From Asticcacaulis aquaticus (GTDB taxonomy: Bacteria; Pseudomonadota; Alphaproteobacteria; Caulobacterales; Caulobacteraceae), in contig NZ_JAQQKX010000019.1 in assembly GCF_028550415.1 (NCBI RefSeq), positions 1-60,403 of the forward strand: DNA of 60,403 nt. The letters run 5' to 3'. Below are positions 43,850-52,616 of this stretch, piece after piece (the stretch's first letter is position 1; each line of letters opens with the position of its first letter). The position numbers and the translations under genes were made by a program. The notes beneath the pieces are model-generated. The model saw nothing but the letters and a program-made list of their open reading frames with translations. It did not search any database and was not told the origin of the DNA.

Positions 43850-43888
43850 AGAGCGGAATGGCGATTCTATTTAAAGTCATTCCGCTCT
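43850..43888. repeat. 11-bp inverted repeat upstream of the MFS gene
   Basis: The perfect arms AGAGCGGAATG/CATTCCGCTCT (43850-43860 and 43878-43888) enclose a 17-nt AT-rich loop. It lies 25 bp before the MFS start and could be an operator or part of the neighbouring dispersed repeat. Confidence 0.65.
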
Positions 43889-43913
43889 GGACTATAATGT
43901 GGAGTGCGTGGGC

Positions 43914-45191
43914 ATGACGATTGAAACCAAGGACAACCGCAAAACGGCGCTGGGCGTCGTCGTCGCCTGTACCATAGGTAATATGGTCTGTCTGACCGCC
44001 ACGGTCAGTTCGGTGTTCGGCGTCTTTCTGGTGCCGATTTCCGAAAGCTTCGGCTGGCAGCGCTCTCAGGTCACCGCCGTGCTGGGGATCATCTCGCTGG
44101 TCAGCATCATCGCCTTTCCGATGGTGGGCCGCCTGATGGATAAGTACGGCGGACGCAAGGTGCTGCTCATCGGCAATATCCTGTTCGCGCTCAGCGTGGC
44201 GGCGATCAGTCAGGTCAATAACAGCCTGCTACACTTCTATCTGTTGTTCGCCCTGATCGGTGTGGCGGGGGCCATTCCCTGTACGGCCATGTTCTCCAAG
44301 GTCGTGTCGGAGTGGTTCGACAAGAGTCGTGGCCTGATGCTGGGGATTTCGGCCGGCCTCGGTAACGGTGTGGGCGCGACCTTCATGCCGATCATTGCTG
44401 CGATCCTGCTGGGGGCCATAGGCTGGCAGATGAGCTTTGCCGTCATTGGTTTCATCATCTTTGCGCTCGGTTTTCCGGCGACCTTCTTCCTGCTCAAGGA
44501 CGCACCGCGCCCTGTTCTTGAGCCGACGCCCGCCAAGTACCACCCGAACGCCCCCTCCGAAGGGCTTGAGGGCCTGACCCTGAATGAGGCCCTCAAAACG
44601 CCGGTTTTCTGGTTGATCATCGCCAGCCTTGGTCTGGGGGCCGGGTGCCTGACGGCGGTGTTTTCGCACGTCATCCCGGTGCTGACCGACCGTAAGATCG
44701 ATATGGGGCTGGCCACCACGGTCATGGTGGTGCTGGCCCTGGTCACCTCGGTCTGGCAGATCGTGGTCGGCACACTACTTGATCGGATCAAGTCGCCCCG
44801 CGTCACCGCGCCGTTCTTCGTCGTGGCCGCCTTCGGCCTGTGGCTGCTCGAAGCCGCGATGAACACACCGCTGCTGCTGGCGTCTGGGGCGCTTCTGGGC
44901 ATCGGGCTCGGCACGGCGTTCGGTGCGCTGCCCTATTATATCTCGCGCTATTTCGGTCTTAAGGCCTATGGTCTGATTACTGGCGTCATCTATGCGGTGG
45001 TCATGCTGGCGCAGGGTCTGACGCCGTTCCTGATGGATGTGTGGTTCGACCACTACAAGGCCTATGCCGGGTCGATCATCATCATCGAAATCTGTTTGGT
45101 CGTCGTTGCGGCGCTGATCATGCTCTTCCCGCCGTACCGGATGAAGATCACGGCCGCCGAGGTGGCCAGCGTCAACCACGGCGGATTGTAA
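43914..45191 (+). CDS. MFS transporter (oxalate/monocarboxylate antiporter-like)
   Basis: A 425-residue inner-membrane carrier with about 12 spans. The MFS loop 2-3 signature is GRLMDKYGGRKVLLIGN. The arrangement SVFGVFLVPISESFGWQRSQVTAVLGI at the N-terminus matches the oxalate/formate or monocarboxylate group. The substrate is likely an organic acid or an aromatic acid. ATG 43914 is preferred because GGAG lies nine bases before it. It is convergent with the AraC-formamidase-Rieske cluster, so it may import or export that pathway's substrate. Confidence 0.88.
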   Translation: MTIETKDNRKTALGVVVACTIGNMVCLTATVSSVFGVFLVPISESFGWQRSQVTAVLGIISLVSIIAFPMVGRLMDKYGGRKVLLIGNILFALSVAAISQVNNSLLHFYLLFALIGVAGAIPCTAMFSKVVSEWFDKSRGLMLGISAGLGNGVGATFMPIIAAILLGAIGWQMSFAVIGFIIFALGFPATFFLLKDAPRPVLEPTPAKYHPNAPSEGLEGLTLNEALKTPVFWLIIASLGLGAGCLTAVFSHVIPVLTDRKIDMGLATTVMVVLALVTSVWQIVVGTLLDRIKSPRVTAPFFVVAAFGLWLLEAAMNTPLLLASGALLGIGLGTAFGALPYYISRYFGLKAYGLITGVIYAVVMLAQGLTPFLMDVWFDHYKAYAGSIIIIEICLVVVAALIMLFPPYRMKITAAEVASVNHGGL

Positions 45192-45216
45192 GGTTTAAAC
45201 CTCCTCAGACCCTTGG

Positions 45217-45253
45217 CCCGACCCGGTTCACTCGCCGGGTCGGGTTCTTTTTT
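45217..45253. terminator. Terminator after the MFS gene
   Basis: The perfect 10-bp stem CCCGACCCGG/CCGGGTCGGG (45217-45226 and 45235-45244) is followed by TTCTTTTTT. It separates the MFS gene from the convergent AraC gene. Confidence 0.9.
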
Positions 45254-46205
45254 ATATGCGAGGTTGGCCGGACTGGCGGTGCTTGGACGGCGACAGGCCG
45301 AAGCGTTCGCGGAAGGTTCGGCTGAAATGCGCCGCGTCGTTGAAGCCCCAGCGGAAACAGATTTCCGATACCGACAACTGGGCGTGGACGGGGCTGATCA
45401 GGTCAGCGTAGCAACGCTCAAGCCGGCGCGTTTTAAGGTAGTTGGAAAAGGTCATCTGCGCGCCGGTGAACAGCTTTTGCACATAACGCGGCGAGACGCC
45501 GTTTTCGGCGGCGACCTTGAGCAGCGACAGTTCCGGGTCGTGCAGCAGGGTTTCGATCTTCTGACAGATACGACGCAGGTGAAACGCCCGCGCACCGGCG
45601 GCGCCGCCTTTGGATTCGATGCGGCCGTCGCTGGCCAGACAGGCAACCAGGAATTCGATCATCGACTGCTCGACCGGCTGGAAATGCTCGTCATTGAGCG
45701 CTTCCAGCGTGTCGGCCAGATTGAGCAGCAGGCCGTTGAACATCTTCTCCAGCCCGGACACACCGGGCAGAATCCCGACGCGTTGCCCCAGCGGCGTGAT
45801 CATGCGCGGGCTGACGGCCAGTTGCGGAATCTTGATGAACAACATGCGAAAATCAGAAGTCAGGCGCAGGGTCGAATCGACGCCCGACGCTCCGAAGATG
45901 ATCGAGCGCGGGCTGAGGACCGTGGTTTCCCCGCCGTGGTCCAGTATGCCTTCGCCGCGCGCCAGAACCGCCAGCCAGACGGCGGAGCTATGGTCCGGGT
46001 TGCGCCCGGAATAGGTCTGCGGCGTGGACTCGAGCACGGCGAATTCGCAGCCGAGCGGCGTGGTCGTCACCATGACCGAGCCGCGGACGCGCGACAGCGA
46101 CGACAGGTCGGCCACAGGCAGTTTCAGGCGGCGCAGGACATCCACCCACGCCGCCTGACGTTCCGTTTCCGGAACCGTATCTACCGAGAATTTCCACAAG
46201 GGCAT
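45252..46205 (-). CDS. AraC-family transcriptional regulator
   Basis: A 317-residue regulator. The N-terminal sensing domain (AraC-binding-like, ~1-190) precedes two helix-turn-helix units (~215-310: LSLLKVAAENGVSPRYVQKLF and SVSEICFRWGFNDAAHFSRTFRERFGLSPSKHR). It is clearly paralogous to the N-terminal half of the 774-residue fusion at 55335-57659, sharing the PTS-like spacing GGAAGARA and SPRYVQKLF-type words. Its gene begins 15 bp after the formamidase stop on the same strand, so it is the last gene of that operon and likely controls it. Confidence 0.9.
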   Translation of the reverse strand: MPLWKFSVDTVPETERQAAWVDVLRRLKLPVADLSSLSRVRGSVMVTTTPLGCEFAVLESTPQTYSGRNPDHSSAVWLAVLARGEGILDHGGETTVLSPRSIIFGASGVDSTLRLTSDFRMLFIKIPQLAVSPRMITPLGQRVGILPGVSGLEKMFNGLLLNLADTLEALNDEHFQPVEQSMIEFLVACLASDGRIESKGGAAGARAFHLRRICQKIETLLHDPELSLLKVAAENGVSPRYVQKLFTGAQMTFSNYLKTRRLERCYADLISPVHAQLSVSEICFRWGFNDAAHFSRTFRERFGLSPSKHRQSGQPRI

Positions 46206-46220
46206 GGGGCTAAGCTATGC

Positions 46221-47312
46221 CTATTCGGGATCTTTGACCACGCCCTTGTCGGGGAAGATGTTGCGGTCGATGCGGACGTGAATGCCCTGCGTGCCGTCGA
46301 CGACCTGGGTGATCCCGAAATCGGCGGCAACCGACATCAGCGAATAGGCGTCATTGCGGGACAGGCCCTGATGCTCGGTGAGCAGGGTCAGCATGTCGAG
46401 CGAGGCGTTTTTCATCGCCTTGTTGAGGTCTTCGTCGAAGCCGTGGACGATCCAGTTATTCGGCGTTTCCAGCAGCGGCGACGGGAAGCTGAAGTCCTTG
46501 CGCAGGATGATCTGGAACAGGCAGTTGAGCGAGGCTTCGATAGCGGTGCCCGAAATTTCACCGTCGCCCTGCGAGACGTGCGGGTCGCCGATCGAGAACA
46601 GGCCGCCCTTGACCTGCACCGGATAGTACATGGTCGCGCCCGCACCGATGCGCCAGTTATCGATATTGCCGCCGTGCAGGCCGGGCGGGATGGTCGAGAC
46701 GCGCTGATCGACGGCTGGTGCGACCCCGGCGGTGCCGAGGTGCGGACGGGCCGGGATCGAAATGCCTTTCAGGGCCGGGACGCGGTCGCATTCCGGGCAA
46801 TGGGTGATCGTACCCGGTGTCAGGTAAACGCCCGGAAAATCATAGGCATAGTGCGCCGAGGCCGTATTGGAATTGGGGTTCAGCTCGTAGATGGTGACGC
46901 GTTCTTTCTTGCCGAATTCCTCATAGAGGTGGCCCCAGTTGGCGGCCAGATTCGAGCCGTAATTGAAGCGCGGCGTCATCTGAAAATAGCGCACCTCCAG
47001 CATGTCGCCGGGCTCGGCGCCTTCGACATAGATCGGGCCGGTCATGATGTGGACGCCGGGATTACGGTCGGCTTCGGGCACTTCGGTGAAGATGCGCGTG
47101 ATAGCCTCGTCCATCATCAGCTCAGGCGCGTCGCCGGCATGGTGGGTGACGGCTTCGGCCATGATCATATCGCCGGAGTTGACCGTCAGGGCGGGTTTGA
47201 TCTCAGGGTGGAAATAGCCCCAGTGGATGGTTTCCGGCGTCGCGCGCAGAAAATGCAGGTTCTTGGGCTGGGTGTCCTGACGGGTCTCACCCGGGGTGCA
47301 GATAAAAGCCAT
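46221..47312 (-). CDS. Acetamidase/formamidase family protein
   Basis: A 363-residue amidase of the FmdA type. It hydrolyses formamide or short amides to ammonia and the acid. Landmarks are TPETIHWGYFHPEIKPALTV, TVNSGDMIMAEAVTHHAGD, VHIMTGPIYVEGAEPGDMLEV, the LHGGNIDNWRIGAG segment and the GDPHVSQGDGEISGTAIE motif that contains the metal/catalytic residues. The start at ATG 47312 (MAFICTPGETRQ) is chosen for family alignment. It is followed by an AraC gene 15 bp downstream and preceded by a Rieske oxygenase 95 bp upstream. It shares the same domain as the fusion protein at 55335. Confidence 0.92.
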   Translation of the reverse strand: MAFICTPGETRQDTQPKNLHFLRATPETIHWGYFHPEIKPALTVNSGDMIMAEAVTHHAGDAPELMMDEAITRIFTEVPEADRNPGVHIMTGPIYVEGAEPGDMLEVRYFQMTPRFNYGSNLAANWGHLYEEFGKKERVTIYELNPNSNTASAHYAYDFPGVYLTPGTITHCPECDRVPALKGISIPARPHLGTAGVAPAVDQRVSTIPPGLHGGNIDNWRIGAGATMYYPVQVKGGLFSIGDPHVSQGDGEISGTAIEASLNCLFQIILRKDFSFPSPLLETPNNWIVHGFDEDLNKAMKNASLDMLTLLTEHQGLSRNDAYSLMSVAADFGITQVVDGTQGIHVRIDRNIFPDKGVVKDPE

Positions 47313-47407
47313 GATACAGTTCTCTTGAGAGGGAAGGGTGAGACACGAGGCTCCGATCTCTGTCCGGGATGACCGGACAGAAAGGAGTTTCATGAAGTTT
47401 TAGGGGG

Positions 47408-48616
47408 TTAAGCCGCGCCCTTGACGGCCTTGAGGTGCGGACCGCTCAGACGGTCGAAAGCGTCGCGATAACGCTTGATGAGCCAGCGGTTGAACTGGAT
47501 CTGCGCGCCTTCCTGCCACGAATAGCGGCCGCGCGGGGCGAATTTGGAGCGCAGCCCGACCTGCACCAGCTCATCGACGTGCATGTCCTGATCGATGATA
47601 TGGGTGGCCGAGTTCATGTTCATTTCGAACTTGTGCTGAAAGGTCGGGTGCTTCGACGCGCCCGGCGCGACCAGAGTCCCGGCGTCCTGTTCCATCGTCT
47701 CGGCGCCTGTGGGGCGCAGGATCAGATAGATGACCATGTCGCTCATCATCACCAGCGACAGGGTGGGCGGGATATTGGCGAAGGTCATGCGGTTGCGGTC
47801 GGTCTCGCTCAGGCCGGGGAAGACCGGCATCTGGGCGACCTGCGTTGGGTTGAAGCTGGCGTCCTTGTGGGTCGTGCCGTTGTAGCGCAGGAACCCGGCA
47901 TCGGCAGGGTCCGAGTCCGGGAACTCGGCCAGATCCGACGGCACGAAGTCGTGCAGCGGACCCTGATGCAGCTTCGAGGCGTGGTAGCCGTCGTTATTGT
48001 TCTCGAACATCACCTTCCAGTTCCACGGGAAGGTGCCCGGGGCCTGCGGGCGCAGATCGTCGGCATTGGAGAGGTCGTAGCCCTTGAGCGCCTCGGTCAC
48101 CTGCGTCAGACGCGGAGCCAGCGGTGCGGCGTCAATATCGAAATTGACGAAGATGAAGCCGTTCCAGATTTCGACCGCGAACCGCGTCAGGCCGTGCTCT
48201 TCCTTGTTGAAGTTGCACGTTTTTTCCATAGCCGGAGCGCCGGTCAGCTTGCCATCGAGACCATAGGCCCAGTGATGGTACGGGCACAGGAACATCCGCG
48301 TATTGCCAGCCCCCTCGGCGACCAGCATGGCGCGGTGGGCACAGACCGACGACATGGCATTGATTGCGCCATCTCGACCGCGCGCGATGACGATAGGCTC
48401 GTCCACGATCTTGGTGGTAAAATAGTCGCCGGGGTTTTTCACCCAGGTCTCACGTCCGACGCACAGCCATTCATGGTAATAGAGCGCTTCTTTCTCGAAT
48501 TCGTAGAAGTCGGCGTCGGTATAGCATTCGGGCGGCAGGGTCTCGGCGTCGGCAAGGTCGATATCCGAGGACGCGAACGAGTCGATAAAGGCTTTGGAAG
48601 GTAACTTTGTGGGCAT
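47408..48616 (-). CDS. Rieske-type ring-hydroxylating/N-demethylating oxygenase, alpha subunit
   Basis: A 402-residue terminal oxygenase. The Rieske [2Fe-2S] ligands are CAHRAM...CPYHHW. The mononuclear iron site includes NNNDGYHASKLH, the family D-x2-H-x4-H arrangement. It accepts electrons from a reductase and inserts oxygen into aromatics or demethylates quaternary amines; the substrate is unknown. ATG 48616 has AGGTGA before it. No reductase is adjacent, but a Rieske-type reductase is 10 kb away. The start of a three-gene operon (Rieske, formamidase, AraC) would make an amide- or amine-releasing pathway sensible. Confidence 0.9.
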   Translation of the reverse strand: MPTKLPSKAFIDSFASSDIDLADAETLPPECYTDADFYEFEKEALYYHEWLCVGRETWVKNPGDYFTTKIVDEPIVIARGRDGAINAMSSVCAHRAMLVAEGAGNTRMFLCPYHHWAYGLDGKLTGAPAMEKTCNFNKEEHGLTRFAVEIWNGFIFVNFDIDAAPLAPRLTQVTEALKGYDLSNADDLRPQAPGTFPWNWKVMFENNNDGYHASKLHQGPLHDFVPSDLAEFPDSDPADAGFLRYNGTTHKDASFNPTQVAQMPVFPGLSETDRNRMTFANIPPTLSLVMMSDMVIYLILRPTGAETMEQDAGTLVAPGASKHPTFQHKFEMNMNSATHIIDQDMHVDELVQVGLRSKFAPRGRYSWQEGAQIQFNRWLIKRYRDAFDRLSGPHLKAVKGAA

Positions 48617-48759
48617 GGCGACGATCACCTGAATTCGTCGTTTCGTGGCAGCGCCCCCGGACGTAACTCCATCCGGGCGGATGCCATCTTGAGCTAAGAC
48701 CTAACGCCGGTGGTGGATGCCGGTCTTGTGTTTAGGCGCACAAGAAGTTGTTGCGCGCC

Positions 48760-48801
48760 TTAGAACATGTCCCGATCCAGTTGGATCGGAACTTGTTCTA
48801 A
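48760..48801. repeat. Long palindrome (TTAGAACATGTCCCGATCC type)
   Basis: The arms TTAGAACATGTCCCGATCC/GGATCGGAACTTGTTCTAA enclose AGTT. It is a known style of alphaproteobacterial dispersed hairpin and lies directly before a copy of the GCGCAT family. Both fill the gap between the Rieske and SDR genes. Confidence 0.75.
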
Positions 48802-48815
48802 ATTATTGCTTTGTC

Positions 48816-48859
48816 GCGCATTTGATTCTGAAAACCGCTGCACACTTTTCAGAATGCGC
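48816..48859. repeat. Dispersed palindrome copy, inverted orientation
   Basis: This is the GCGCAT...ATGCGC element with inner TTCTGAAAA/TTTTCAGAA. It ends exactly at the SDR stop codon, so it borders the gene's 3' end. Confidence 0.85.
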
Positions 48860-49681
48860 TTAGAACGCCGTCGACAACGACAGGTCGCGCCACTGGTCGA
48901 TGTCCTTTTGAATCTCGGCCATTTCTTCTTCGGCATAGCCCAGCGCGTCGGCCCCCAGCAGCAGATGCAGAGGCGGGTTTTTCATGCCCGCAATGGTCAG
49001 AACGGCTTGCGCCAGCTTATCCGGATCGCCGGGCTCTGAGCCGTTATGCGCCGCCAGGGTCCGCTCCGCCTCGCGCGCCTTGCCGTCGTAGTCGGGGATC
49101 TTGTGCGCGACCACATTGAGCGAGCCCTTGGCGAAATGGGTACGGAACCCGCCGGGCGCGAGATTGGTCACGCCGATCCCAAGTTCCTCGACCTCCTCGG
49201 CGAGGGTCCGGCCAAGGCCCTCCATGGCGAACTTGGTGGCGCCATAAAGGCCAGACCCCGCCCACGGCGCATAGCCCGACACCGAGGTGACATTGATAAT
49301 GTGTCCGGCGCGACGGGCGCGTAGATAGGGCAGGGTGGCCTGAAGCACGTTGATTGCGCCGAAGACATTGACGTCGAAGACCTGTTGGATTTCTGCGGCG
49401 CTGGCCTCTTCGACCGCGCCGATCAGGCCATAACCGGCATTATTGACGACCACATCGATACCGCCGAGCGCGGTTTCGGCCGCGGCGACGGCCAGATCGA
49501 CCTGCGCGCGGTCGGTGACATCCATAAGAAGGCCGAAGGCAAAGCCGGGCTTCAGGGCATTGAAGGCCACCAGATCGGCCTGACCGCGCACGGTGCCCGC
49601 CACAAGGTCACCGCGTTCCAGCGCTGCCTTAGCTATGGCCACACCGAAGCCTTTGGAAACGCCTGTAATAAACCATTTCAT
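48860..49681 (-). CDS. Short-chain dehydrogenase/reductase
   Basis: A 273-residue NAD(P) oxidoreductase of the classical SDR type. Motifs are TGVSKGFGVAIAKAAL (cofactor), VDVVVNNAGYGLIG-like NNAG, the catalytic Ser in NVTSVSGYAPWAGSG, and YGATK (Tyr and Lys). The C-terminus contains the typical substrate loop and a tail TAF. The substrate is unknown. GGAG nine bases before the ATG fixes the start. It is separated from the Rieske gene by 243 bp of repeats, and divergent from the siderophore-type TonB receptor across a gap of 376 bp (49682-50057). That gap holds no gene I can support and should contain both promoters. Confidence 0.9.
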   Translation of the reverse strand: MKWFITGVSKGFGVAIAKAALERGDLVAGTVRGQADLVAFNALKPGFAFGLLMDVTDRAQVDLAVAAAETALGGIDVVVNNAGYGLIGAVEEASAAEIQQVFDVNVFGAINVLQATLPYLRARRAGHIINVTSVSGYAPWAGSGLYGATKFAMEGLGRTLAEEVEELGIGVTNLAPGGFRTHFAKGSLNVVAHKIPDYDGKAREAERTLAAHNGSEPGDPDKLAQAVLTIAGMKNPPLHLLLGADALGYAEEEMAEIQKDIDQWRDLSLSTAF

Positions 49682-50057
49682 CGCTGAATCTCCGTGTTTT
49701 GATTGCGCGCGATCCTCTTCGCAGAGGTCATGGCTGTCTTGACGCGCGGCGAATCAATACTTGCCGACAGATGACGCATCGCGTCCGGCCTCCGGCGTAA
49801 CGGCGTCATCTTGGCAACGGTGGTTTGTCCGGGCGCGCACAGAGCCCCGTCATCGGTCGGCGTGCGGGAGAGGTAAACACAGCCTTAACATGCTGCGCTG
49901 CGTCAATTGCGGCAATTTACAGGGCGCGCCCGCTCAAGACCGCCGGCCGCCGATCATGACACCTTGATGACAACGATCCACCGATCGGAAGCGTTCGCAT
50001 TTCTAATATGGACGGCGGGCTTTTTTGGACGCTCTATGGCCAAGGGGATATGGCACG

Positions 50058-52469
50058 ATGAACGGTAAGCATATTACGTACAAACATTCTCTTCTGGCCC
50101 TGACGGCCCTCTGCGGCGCCCTGAGCGCGCTTGCGGCACCGGCCTTTGCCCAGGACGCAAAGCCGGAAGAGGTCACCGAGGTCGTCGTGACCGGCGCCCG
50201 CGATCTGGGCGGCGTCAAGCAGAAGCGCGTCACCTCCAGCGTCTTCGGTATCGATAAGCCGCTGGTCGACACGCCGCGTTCGGTCACTGAAATTTCCGAC
50301 AAGCTTTTGTCGCGCTATTCGATCAAGAACGTCTATGACTTCACGGCGGTCGCGGCGGGCACCTATACCGGTTCGTTCTTCGGCGTCCCGGGCAGCCTGA
50401 ACATCCGCGGCACCATGGCCGACAACTATTATAACGGCTTTCAGGGCCTGTCGAACTTCGCCAACTACCCGACGCCGGTCGATGCGACCTCCTCCATCGA
50501 AATCGTGCGCGGCCCGACCTCGCCGGTCTATGGCTCCGGTCAGGTCGGCGGCTTCATGAACTTCATCCCGAAGACGGGCTACGGCGAAAGCACCAAATAT
50601 GTCGACAAGGTAGGCGGCGACGTGTCCGCGACTGTCGGCAGCTACGGCGAGAAGATCCTGACCGGCAACCTGTCGCTGCCGGCCAACTGGGGCACCAACG
50701 ACGCGGGCCTGCACCTGTTTGCCAAGGTCGAGGATTCCGACAGCTTCTATCTGGGGATGCACCCGAAATCGCAGGTCCTTCAGGGCTCGTTCGCCAGCAC
50801 GCTCGGCGACAAGTGGTCGCTGGAAACCAGCTATCAGTTCGTCCATTCCGAAGGTTATCTGAAAAACATCGGCTGGAACCGCGTCACCCAGCAGCTGATC
50901 GATGACGGCCTGTACATCTCCGGCCGCCCGATCGCCAAGATCACCGACGGCACCTCGCCCTTCATCAGCGTGTCGCGCTACTACGCCGTCACCGGTGGTT
51001 CGGCGTTGCTCTTCGCCGGCCCGGCGATCGGCGTCACGCCGACGCCGAACAACTTCACCAAACTCGACCCGTCGACCGTGAAACTGGTCGAGCTGTCGCG
51101 CCGCACCACCTTCATCGACGAAGGCGTCGATATCAATGAGGCAACGACGCACACCCTTTATGCCGGGGCCTCGCGCGAACTTCTGGGTGGCAAGCTGAAG
51201 CTGGAAGCCTTCCTCAACACGCTGGAATCCGACAACTATCAGAGCTATGGCTTCGGTTCGCGTTACGAGTCGACGCTCAGCGAACAGCGCCTCAGCTATA
51301 TCCGCGACTTTTCGACGGGTCCCATCGACTGGAAAACGGTGTCGGGCGTCAGTCACCGCTTCACCCACGCCCACGTGCAGGGTTCGCTCAACGACTTCGT
51401 TATTTCCGAAGACCGCCGCGACCTGAGCGTCGGGGCAACGATCGACGACCGCTTCAACAACCCGTTTGTCGCCGGGTACAAGTGGGCGACGGATACGACG
51501 ACCAAGATCCATAACTATGGCGCGTTTGCTCTGGCCGACGGCACCTGGGGCCCGGTCAGTCTGACGATCGGTGGTCGCGCCGATAGCTACGACGTCGACG
51601 CGCTGAACATCGGCACCGAGGTCGGCACGACGCGCGCCCGCCGCACCAACCAGAAGGACGCCTACAGCTATAACGCCTCCCTGGCCTACAAGTTCGAGTG
51701 GGCGACGTTCTACACGACCTTTGCCCGCGCCAAGTCGCTGCAAATCGATCAGGGCGGCGGTCTCGCGCCTTCGCTGATCCTCAATGACGCCTATCTGGGG
51801 GCTTCGCGTCTGCGCGAAGCCGGGGTCAAGACCTCGCAATACGGTGGGCGCCTGTTTGCCGCACTGGCGGCCTACGATCAGGATCGCTCGTTCCTGTCGA
51901 ACCCGCCGACGGGCGTACAAACCGTCAGCGCGCTGCGGACGCAGGGCATCGAGGGCGAGTTGCGCTGGCTGGTCACCGACAATTTCGGCCTGACGGCGAC
52001 CCTGACGCGGATGAAGACCAAGGTCGCACCGACTGCAGGCGCGGGCTTCTTCCTGACCTTGCCGTCCTGCATGGCCGGGATTGCCTGCACCGACGGTTAC
52101 GGCGGCTATGTCTTCTCGAATGCCAACTACATTGCCGGGACGCAGAACGGCTACTATCTGCGCACCACGCCCAAGACCAGCGGCTCTCTGTTCGCCACTT
52201 ACGACGTGCGCGGCAAATGGGGCATGACCGGCGGGGTGACCTATGCCTCGGAAACCGGCGGCTTCCTGCCGGGATCGATCACCCTGCCGGCCTATACGCT
52301 GGTCCGCGCCGGGGCCTATGTCGTGAAAGGGCCGTATCGTATCGACCTCAATGTCGATAACCTGACGGACGAGGAATATTTCCTCGCCAACTCCGACACC
52401 GATGCCAATGCCAATGTCCTGCCCGGTATCGGCCGCACGGTGCATCTCAAGGTCAGCCGCAGTTTCTAA
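50058..52469 (+). CDS. TonB-dependent siderophore-type receptor
   Basis: An 803-residue outer-membrane receptor. A signal peptide ends near AAPAFAQ. The TonB box-like segment EVTEVVVTGAR precedes a plug (~45-170) with DTPRSVTEIS, LNIRGTMADNYYNGF and SSIEIVRGPTSPVYGSGQVGG, the siderophore-receptor signature. The barrel ends HLKVSRSF with the terminal Phe needed for outer-membrane insertion. It probably takes up ferric chelates, although the catabolic context allows another substrate. AAGGGGA nine bases before ATG 50058 supports the start. Confidence 0.93.
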   Translation: MNGKHITYKHSLLALTALCGALSALAAPAFAQDAKPEEVTEVVVTGARDLGGVKQKRVTSSVFGIDKPLVDTPRSVTEISDKLLSRYSIKNVYDFTAVAAGTYTGSFFGVPGSLNIRGTMADNYYNGFQGLSNFANYPTPVDATSSIEIVRGPTSPVYGSGQVGGFMNFIPKTGYGESTKYVDKVGGDVSATVGSYGEKILTGNLSLPANWGTNDAGLHLFAKVEDSDSFYLGMHPKSQVLQGSFASTLGDKWSLETSYQFVHSEGYLKNIGWNRVTQQLIDDGLYISGRPIAKITDGTSPFISVSRYYAVTGGSALLFAGPAIGVTPTPNNFTKLDPSTVKLVELSRRTTFIDEGVDINEATTHTLYAGASRELLGGKLKLEAFLNTLESDNYQSYGFGSRYESTLSEQRLSYIRDFSTGPIDWKTVSGVSHRFTHAHVQGSLNDFVISEDRRDLSVGATIDDRFNNPFVAGYKWATDTTTKIHNYGAFALADGTWGPVSLTIGGRADSYDVDALNIGTEVGTTRARRTNQKDAYSYNASLAYKFEWATFYTTFARAKSLQIDQGGGLAPSLILNDAYLGASRLREAGVKTSQYGGRLFAALAAYDQDRSFLSNPPTGVQTVSALRTQGIEGELRWLVTDNFGLTATLTRMKTKVAPTAGAGFFLTLPSCMAGIACTDGYGGYVFSNANYIAGTQNGYYLRTTPKTSGSLFATYDVRGKWGMTGGVTYASETGGFLPGSITLPAYTLVRAGAYVVKGPYRIDLNVDNLTDEEYFLANSDTDANANVLPGIGRTVHLKVSRSF

Positions 52470-52484
52470 GGTGGTTTAAGAGAA

Positions 52485-52539
52485 GCGCATCCCAAAAACT
52501 GTCCATTCTTGCTTTCTGGGGTTTTTGGATCAGATGCGC
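52485..52539. repeat. Diverged dispersed palindrome (GCGCAT...ATGCGC)
   Basis: The outer arms GCGCAT/ATGCGC (52485-52490 and 52534-52539) and inner CCCAAAAA/TTTTTGG arms are present. The core is different from the other copies. It lies just after the TonB receptor stop. Confidence 0.6.
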
Positions 52540-52616
52540 GTCTTAAGAAAGTCAGTAAGCGTAACGGCGGGCCCAGCGTATCGGGGCCCGCCGCATTCGG
52601 TTGAAAAGGGTTTTGC

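Noticed and set aside
45213-47372. A 719-codon plus-strand frame across the AraC and formamidase genes
   Set aside because: It crosses two well-supported minus-strand genes and shows Arg/Gly/Asp-rich, family-free sequence typical of shadows.
50034-52445. An 803-codon minus-strand frame opposite the siderophore-type receptor
   Set aside because: It is antisense to a full TonB receptor with signal peptide, plug and terminal Phe; no family signature is present.
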